Of a stretch of DNA of 26,526 bases, positions 21,946 to 26,526 are shown piece by piece. Below the pieces are notes generated by a model that did no database searches, had not been told where the DNA came from, and saw only the letters and a program-made list of their open reading frames with translations. The position numbers and the translations under genes are program-made. This DNA comes from CAZEJK01 sp964512045. Lineage in GTDB: Bacteria > Acidobacteriota > Thermoanaerobaculia > Thermoanaerobaculales > Sulfomarinibacteraceae. Location of the stretch: contig CAZEJK010000051.1 in NCBI GenBank assembly GCA_964512045.1, positions 1 through 26,526 of the forward strand, given 5' to 3'. Numbering within the stretch: the first letter of the stretch is position 1; each line of letters opens with the position of its first letter.

Positions 21946-22720
21946 TCGCGTGCTGGCTGTTGCCAATCAGAAGGGCGGGGTCGGCAAGACCACGACCGTC
22001 ATCAACCTCGGTGCGTCGCTTGCCGTATACGAGCAGCCGACGCTCCTGGTCGACCTGGACCCGCAGTCGAACTGCACCTCCGGCCTCGGGTATGAGCCGT
22101 CGGAGACCGATCCCACCGCGTATCGGCTGCTCGCAGATGACCTGCCCGAAGGTCGGCCGGCGTACTGCCATACTCAGTTTCCGTACCTCGATCTCGTACC
22201 GTCGACGGCGGATCTCGCGGGTGCGGAGGTCGAGCTGGTCGGGATGGTCGGCCGGGAGTTTCGCCTGCGTGACGCGCTCGCCCCATTTCACGAGCACCGG
22301 TTCATTCTCATCGACTGTCCGCCGTCCCTGGGTCTACTGACGATCAACGCGCTGGCGGCTGCCGACGCCGTGCTGATCCCGATCCAGTGCGAGTACTTTG
22401 CGCTCGAGGGCGTATCGGAGCTGATGCGCACGATCGAAGAGGTCCGTCGCTACCTCAACCCGGCCCTCACCATCGACGCCGTGCTGCTGACGATGTACGA
22501 CGAGCGTACGAACCTCGGACAGCAGGTGGCAGACGAGGTCCGCCGCGTCTTCGGCGACCTCGTGCAGCCGTCCTTGATCCCGCGCAATGTGCGCTTGGCC
22601 GAGGCGCCGTCCTTCGGGCTGCCCGTCCACGCCTACGATCTGCGCTGCCGGGGAGCCCAGGCATACCTCTCTGTCGGGCGTCATTTCCTCGAGCTTCAGG
22701 GGGGCCGCGGTGGCACGTAA
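21938..22720 (+). CDS. parA: ParA (Soj), chromosome-partitioning ATPase
   Basis: ParA binds DNA non-specifically as an ATP dimer and moves ParB-parS complexes, so the origins are segregated. The 260-residue protein begins with the deviant Walker A KGGVGKTTT, and also has VDLDPQSN and LIDCPPSLG, in the spacing typical of small chromosomal ParA. Start choice: GTG at 21938 overlaps the rsmG stop as GTGA, giving MKPRVLAVANQKGG; a GTG at 21929 would add three residues. No Shine-Dalgarno is seen for either. parB overlaps its 3' end by 11 bases. Confidence 0.95.
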   Translation: MKPRVLAVANQKGGVGKTTTVINLGASLAVYEQPTLLVDLDPQSNCTSGLGYEPSETDPTAYRLLADDLPEGRPAYCHTQFPYLDLVPSTADLAGAEVELVGMVGREFRLRDALAPFHEHRFILIDCPPSLGLLTINALAAADAVLIPIQCEYFALEGVSELMRTIEEVRRYLNPALTIDAVLLTMYDERTNLGQQVADEVRRVFGDLVQPSLIPRNVRLAEAPSFGLPVHAYDLRCRGAQAYLSVGRHFLELQGGRGGT

Positions 22721-23594
22721 GCCGGCACTCGGCCGCGGGCTCAAGGCCCTGATGCCCGACACGCCTCGGCCGCGCTCCGGTCTTTCGGAGATTCCCCTCG
22801 ATCAGATCCGTCCCAACCCGTATCAGCCGCGAGGAAGGTTCGACCCCGACGCCATTGAGGAGCTCGCCGCCTCGATCCGTTCCTACGGCGTCCTCCAGCC
22901 GTTACTGGTCACCGAGTCGCCGGAAGGGGGATACGTTCTTCTCGCCGGCGAGCGGCGTCTGCGAGCCGCCAGACAGGCCGGCTTTCAGACCATCCCAGCG
23001 GTGGTTCGCGAACGGGTTGACGAGAGTCACGAGCTCGAGATAGCACTCGTCGAGAACCTTCAGCGCCGAGATCTGACGCCGCTCGAAGAAGCCCGCGCCT
23101 ACGACCATCTACGCACACGTTTCGGTCTTTCCCAGGCCGAGATCGCCGAGCGAGTGGGGATCGACCGGAGCACCGTCGCCAACTCCCTACGCCTTCTGCG
23201 CCTGCCCGAACCGGTTCAGGAGCTGGTGGAGCAGGGTCGTCTCTCGGCCGGTCATGCGCGCGCGCTGCTAGCGTTTCCGGATACGGCTGCGCAGCGGGAG
23301 ATGGCCGACAGGGTTGTGGCGACCGGGATGTCTGTTCGCGAGCTCGAGCGGTCGGCCGCAGATCAGCGCCAGCGAAGCGAGGGCTCTCGCCCGAAGCACC
23401 CACCGCGTCCCGCGGAACGCGATCCGAATCTGGTGAGCGCCGAGAACACGCTCTCCCTCCAGCTGGGCGCCCGCGTTCAGATCACTTCCGGCCGCCGCGG
23501 TGGGAAGATCACGATAACCTGCAGCGACAACTCAGAGCTGATGCGGGTGTTCGATCAGCTCATGGGGGTGGGCGATGGCGCAGCGGACAACTGA
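22710..23594 (+). CDS. parB: ParB (Spo0J), parS-binding CTPase
   Basis: ParB binds parS, clamps around DNA in a CTP-dependent way and spreads, forming the complex moved by ParA. The 294-residue protein has the N-terminal ParA-contact region (KPALGRGLKAL), the CTP-binding motifs GERRLRAA and ENLQRRDLTPLEEA, and the helix-turn-helix LSQAEIAERVGIDRSTV that reads parS. The C-terminal dimerisation part is short. The GTG at 22710 lies within parA and has a G-rich Shine-Dalgarno (AGGGGGG at 22698-22704). The two parS sites in this window are its expected targets. The 3' end overlaps the bactofilin gene by 20 bases. Confidence 0.96.
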   Translation: MARKPALGRGLKALMPDTPRPRSGLSEIPLDQIRPNPYQPRGRFDPDAIEELAASIRSYGVLQPLLVTESPEGGYVLLAGERRLRAARQAGFQTIPAVVRERVDESHELEIALVENLQRRDLTPLEEARAYDHLRTRFGLSQAEIAERVGIDRSTVANSLRLLRLPEPVQELVEQGRLSAGHARALLAFPDTAAQREMADRVVATGMSVRELERSAADQRQRSEGSRPKHPPRPAERDPNLVSAENTLSLQLGARVQITSGRRGGKITITCSDNSELMRVFDQLMGVGDGAADN

Positions 23595-23952
23595 TACCCT
23601 CAACGGCTTCATCGATCCCGGGTGCACGATCCAGGGCGAGCTCTCCTTCTCCAGCGCCTTTCGCGTCGACGGCACTATCGAGGGAACGATCTCATCCAAG
23701 GCGGAGCTTGTCATCGGTGACAAGGGACGGGTTGTCGGTACGATCCACGTTGGCCGCTGCATCGTCGACGGCACCGTGGAAGGGGCGATCGAGGCGGGAG
23801 AGCTGCTGGTGCTGCAGCCGGGGGCGAGGGTACAGGCGGATGTCGTAACCCCCGCTTTGGTCATGGAAGAGGGCGCCACCCTCGACGGTCGTGTGTCCAT
23901 GGGCACGGTCGGATCTCGAGACGCGGGCGCTACTGCAAGGGAGGAAGGTTGA
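23575..23952 (+). CDS. Bactofilin (polymer-forming cytoskeletal protein)
   Basis: The 125-residue protein has the bactofilin domain (DUF583): a series of short strands with regularly spaced glycines, for example FRVDGTIEGTI, LVIGDKGRVVGTIHVG, CIVDGTVEGAI and LDGRVSMG. This is the right-handed beta-helix that polymerises without nucleotide. No signal peptide or membrane segment is present. It starts inside the end of parB, so it is co-translated. In Myxococcus, bactofilins BacNOP scaffold ParA, ParB and PadC, which makes a link to chromosome segregation plausible here. Its stop codon overlaps the -35 hexamer of the downstream ATP synthase promoter. Confidence 0.92.
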   Translation: MAQRTTDTLNGFIDPGCTIQGELSFSSAFRVDGTIEGTISSKAELVIGDKGRVVGTIHVGRCIVDGTVEGAIEAGELLVLQPGARVQADVVTPALVMEEGATLDGRVSMGTVGSRDAGATAREEG

Positions 23953-23977
23953 CCCTACAGCCGAATTTTGCTAGCTT
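23949..23977 (+). promoter_or_regulatory. Sigma70-like promoter of the ATP synthase operon
   Basis: TTGACC (23949-23954), a 17-base spacer and TAGCTT (23972-23977), giving a start near 23984 and a leader of about 39 bases. The -35 hexamer overlaps the bactofilin stop codon. A Shine-Dalgarno (GGGAGAGG, 24012-24019) precedes the first ATP synthase gene. Confidence 0.7.
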
Positions 23978-24022
23978 CGGCCGCCCGGAAATGAGCGGGG
24001 ACGACCACGTCGGGAGAGGTCC

Positions 24023-24451
24023 ATGAGCTTCGATTTTTCGCTTCTGATGATCATGGTGTGCTTCTGGGTGGCTTACGTTGTCATCCGCAAGATGTTCATC
24101 GATCCTCTCGGCACCGTCCTCGAGGACAGGACGCAACGGGTGGAGGGCGCCCGGGCCAAGTGGGAGGAGAAGAACGCGGACTTCGAGTCCGCCAGCGAGG
24201 GCTTCGAGCGCGAGCTCGACGAGGCCGCGCGCGCCGCAGCGCAGCGCCGCGCGGAGCTTCGTCAGGAGGCCAACGAGGAGCGTCAACGGCGGCTGGACGC
24301 CGCGCGCGCCGTAGCCGATGCCAAGCTCTCCGAGGCGCTCGCGCAGCTCGAGCAGGATGGTGCAGAGGCTCGAGAGCAGCTTCGTGCGGAGGCCCGGCGC
24401 CTCTCAGAGCTGTTCGCTTCGCGGCTGCTCGGACGGGAGGTCCAGTCATGA
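24023..24451 (+). CDS. F-type ATP synthase subunit b' (first b-type stalk subunit)
   Basis: The 142-residue protein has one N-terminal membrane helix (about residues 5-22) and then a long charged Ala/Glu/Arg-rich coiled coil (about 30-135), the form of the b subunit that joins the membrane part of ATP synthase to the F1 head. It is followed by a second, different b-type gene, so the stalk is probably a b/b' heterodimer, as in many deltaproteobacteria and photosynthetic bacteria. It is the first gene after the promoter. Its stop overlaps the next ATG as ATGA. The family is clear from layout and context; sequence motifs in b subunits are weak. Confidence 0.9.
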   Translation: MSFDFSLLMIMVCFWVAYVVIRKMFIDPLGTVLEDRTQRVEGARAKWEEKNADFESASEGFERELDEAARAAAQRRAELRQEANEERQRRLDAARAVADAKLSEALAQLEQDGAEAREQLRAEARRLSELFASRLLGREVQS

Positions 24452-25044
24452 TCCGTCACAGACTCCTGCGTTCTGTCCTGATTGCTGCAGTGGCGACCGT
24501 CGTCGTACTGCTGCTGCCCGAGGTTGCGTTCGCAGCCGAGGGTGGTGATGGCGGCCACGGGGTGCTCTGGACAGTCCTCAAGGCGATCAACCTTGTGGTG
24601 TTCTTCGGGCTGTTGGCGTACCTCATTGGTCGTCCCCTCGTCCGCTACCTGAACGCGCGCGCCGACTCGATCCGCAGCGACCTCGCAGATGCCGAGGCCA
24701 AGCTAGCGGAGGCAGAGCGCATCCGCGAGCGTCTCATGGAACGGATTCAGGAGGTCGAGCAGGAGGTTGCCGATCTCAAGCAACGAGCAGAGCAGGAAGG
24801 CGTCGCGGAGGCGGAGCGTATCCGCGCCGAGGCCCAGACCGAGGAAACCCGCTTCCTGGCCCGGGTCGAAAGCGAGCTGGAGCGGCGAACCAAAGAGACG
24901 AAGCGAGAGCTTGCCCACGAAGTCGCGCGGCTGACCCGCGAGATGACCCGCCAGCTTCTCGAGGAGAAGATCACCGACGAAGACCGCAAGCGCGTGCTCT
25001 CGCGGAGCCTCGAAGCTTTCGAGAGCGTGCAGACGAGGGGGTGA
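24448..25044 (+). CDS. atpF: F-type ATP synthase subunit b
   Basis: The 198-residue protein has two hydrophobic stretches: a signal-like one (about residues 6-28) ending in EVAFAAEGG, which looks like a signal peptidase I site, and the membrane helix (about 38-58). A long coiled coil follows (about 65-190). Cleavage at AFA-A would leave a short N-terminus ahead of the membrane helix. Start: ATG overlapping the b' stop (ATGA), with GGAGG at 24436-24440. It pairs with the preceding b' to form the peripheral stalk. The stop overlaps a GTG upstream of atpH. Confidence 0.93.
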   Translation: MIRHRLLRSVLIAAVATVVVLLLPEVAFAAEGGDGGHGVLWTVLKAINLVVFFGLLAYLIGRPLVRYLNARADSIRSDLADAEAKLAEAERIRERLMERIQEVEQEVADLKQRAEQEGVAEAERIRAEAQTEETRFLARVESELERRTKETKRELAHEVARLTREMTRQLLEEKITDEDRKRVLSRSLEAFESVQTRG

Positions 25045-25049
25045 CGAAC

Positions 25050-25604
25050 ATGACGCGCTTTCGAGCAACGCCGTACGCGCGAGCTTTGCAGGAGGTGGTC
25101 ACGACCTCCCACCCAGAGCGGTTGGAGGCCGTCGCCGACGAGCTTGCCCGTGCGAAGGCGGCGTTTGACGAGGTCCCCGACCTGCTACGAGCCCTGCACG
25201 CTCCGACGGTGCCTCCCGATCGCAAGACCGCGATCCTCGACGAGGTCCTGACCGCTCTCGACGTGCAGGAGCCGAGTCGGCGTTTCTTGCACGTGCTCCA
25301 GCAGCACTACCGGCTCGAGCAGCTGGCCGAGGTTCTCGATGCCTACCGCGAGCACGTCGACCGCCGCCTCGGCCGGGTGCGCGCACAGATCGAGGTCGCC
25401 CAGAAGCTCTCCAAGAAGGAGCAGTCCACGCTCCTCAAGACGTTAGGCACGCTCACCGGTGCGGAGGTCGTTGCCACCTTCGAGGTGGTCCCCGATCTCC
25501 TCGCCGGGTTCCGAATCCGCCTTGGTTCAAAGCTGTTCGATGGATCGCTGGTCGGTCAGATCGATCATCTGGCCTCTCAGAACCTGTCCGAAAGCCTGGG
25601 GTAG
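25050..25604 (+). CDS. atpH: F-type ATP synthase subunit delta
   Basis: Delta sits on top of F1 and links it to the peripheral stalk. The 184-residue protein has the N-terminal helical domain starting ATPYARALQEVV, and the C-terminal delta/OSCP signature (EVVPDLLAGFRIRLGSKLFDGSLVGQIDHL). Start choice: ATG at 25050 has an AGGGGG eight bases upstream (25036-25041); a GTG at 25041 overlaps the atpF stop as GTGA but has no room for a Shine-Dalgarno, and would add three residues. The following atpA starts three bases after the stop. Confidence 0.94.
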   Translation: MTRFRATPYARALQEVVTTSHPERLEAVADELARAKAAFDEVPDLLRALHAPTVPPDRKTAILDEVLTALDVQEPSRRFLHVLQQHYRLEQLAEVLDAYREHVDRRLGRVRAQIEVAQKLSKKEQSTLLKTLGTLTGAEVVATFEVVPDLLAGFRIRLGSKLFDGSLVGQIDHLASQNLSESLG

Positions 25605-25607
25605 AAC

Positions 25608-26526
25608 ATGCAGATCAAAGCCAGTGAAATTGCCGATATCCTCCGCCGACAGATCGAAGGCTACGAGACCACCATCGACATGGCCGAGGTGGGCACCGTC
25701 ATCTCCGTCGGTGACGGTATTGCCCGCGTTTACGGTCTCGACGGTGCAATGGCCGGCGAGCTCATCGACTTCGGGAACGACGTATACGGCATCGCTCTCA
25801 ACCTCGAGGAGGACAACGTGGGCTGCGTGCTCATGGGCGAGTCCCACCACGTCGAGGAAGGCAACGAGGTCCGCCGTACGCGCGAGATCATGCAGGTGCC
25901 GGTGGGCCCCGCGATGATTGGGAGAGTCGTCGACCCTCTCGGCCGGCCCCTCGATGGCAAGGGCGCCATCGAGGCTGCGGATAGCTACCCGATCGAGCGG
26001 ATCGCCCCCGGCGTCGTGCGACGGCAGCCCGTGAAGGAGCCGATGCAGACCGGTATCAAGGCGATCGACTCGATGATCCCGATTGGCCGCGGCCAGCGTG
26101 AGCTGATCATCGGCGACCGGCAGACCGGCAAGACGGCGATCATCATCGACGCCATCCTCAACCAGAAGGGCACCGGCAACATCTGCATCTACGTGGCCAT
26201 CGGGCAGAAGAAGTCCACGGTGGCCCAGGTTGTCGCAACGTTGGAGAAGCACGGTGCGATGGAGCACACCATCGTGGTCTCGGCGACTGCATCCGAGCCG
26301 GCGCCGCTGCAGTATCTCGCGCCGTACTCAGGCTGCGCGCTGGGAGAGTACTTCCTCTACAACAACGGTCACGCCGTATGCTTTTACGATGACCTCTCCA
26401 AGCATGCACAGGCGTACCGCGAGATCTCACTGCTCCTGCGACGGCCGCCCGGTCGCGAGGCCTACCCCGGTGACGTGTTCTACCTCCACTCGCGGCTGCT
26501 GGAGCGTGCTGCGAAGCTGCGCGACG
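25608..26526 (+). CDS. atpA: F-type ATP synthase subunit alpha (3' end cut by window)
   Basis: Alpha forms the F1 hexamer with beta and carries the non-catalytic nucleotide sites. The first 306 codons are present (a full protein has about 500). Visible family segments are the N-terminal barrel (VGTVISVGDGIARVYGLDG), VVDPLGRPLDGKG, the P-loop GDRQTGKTA (about residues 168-176), and the FYDDLSKHAQAYREISLLLR and RPPGREAYPGDVFYLHSR regions. Start ATG at 25608, three bases after the atpH stop, with a weak G-rich ribosome site (GGGG at 25598-25601). The rest of the operon (gamma, beta, epsilon) is expected beyond the window. Confidence 0.97.
   Translation, partial: MQIKASEIADILRRQIEGYETTIDMAEVGTVISVGDGIARVYGLDGAMAGELIDFGNDVYGIALNLEEDNVGCVLMGESHHVEEGNEVRRTREIMQVPVGPAMIGRVVDPLGRPLDGKGAIEAADSYPIERIAPGVVRRQPVKEPMQTGIKAIDSMIPIGRGQRELIIGDRQTGKTAIIIDAILNQKGTGNICIYVAIGQKKSTVAQVVATLEKHGAMEHTIVVSATASEPAPLQYLAPYSGCALGEYFLYNNGHAVCFYDDLSKHAQAYREISLLLRRPPGREAYPGDVFYLHSRLLERAAKLRD

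Overview
This GC-rich window is a bacterial chromosomal replication-origin region. Its gene order is closest to deltaproteobacterial-type genomes (Desulfobacterota, Myxococcota and relatives). The main reasons for that placement are the run mnmE-mnmG-rsmG-parA-parB-bactofilin followed directly by two F-type ATPase b subunits, atpH and atpA, and the dnaA-dnaN-recF-gyrB-gyrA cluster with a dprA/trmFO pair nearby. The lineage is inferred from synteny only.

Left arm (1-14944): almost everything is on the minus strand and runs away from the origin. From the origin outward it holds dnaA, oriC, dnaN, recF, gyrB, gyrA, a CPBP-family membrane protease, pdxS, pdxT, an unrecognised 322-residue protein, then dprA and trmFO (cut by the window edge). 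The only gene facing the other way is a class-II-phosphodiesterase-like metallo-beta-lactamase-fold protein at 2404-3183. It has its own -10 element so close to the ATG that its mRNA may be leaderless.

Origin (13440-13678, with a second DnaA-box pair at 15106-15121): the dnaA-dnaN gap holds an AT-rich stretch next to a layout resembling the Bacillus basal unwinding system (DnaA box, GC cluster, CTA repeats). It also holds a row of same-direction TGTGGA-type boxes. The first box covers the dnaN start codon and the GC cluster doubles as the dnaN ribosome binding site.

Right arm (15063-26526): everything is on the plus strand. A sigma70-like promoter precedes rpmH-rnpA-yidD-yidC-jag-mnmE-mnmG-rsmG-parA-parB-bactofilin, which is packed with overlaps. 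A second promoter of nearly the same sequence precedes the ATP synthase genes (b', b, delta, alpha; alpha is cut by the window edge). Two parS sites are visible, one inside mnmG and one exactly on the rsmG/parA stop-start junction.

Together the genes cover replication initiation and clamp loading targets (DnaA, DnaN, RecF), supercoiling (GyrAB), origin segregation (ParAB-parS), tRNA and rRNA modification (TrmFO, MnmE, MnmG, RsmG), RNase P protein, membrane protein insertion (YidC, YidD), vitamin B6 synthesis (PdxST) and ATP synthesis. I see no mobile element, CRISPR array, tRNA or rRNA, and no gene-free stretch longer than about 240 bases. I did not find a wholly new system. The least explained items are the unknown protein behind pdxT, the DnaA helix-turn-helix variant with its variant boxes, and the apparent CTG start of rnpA.
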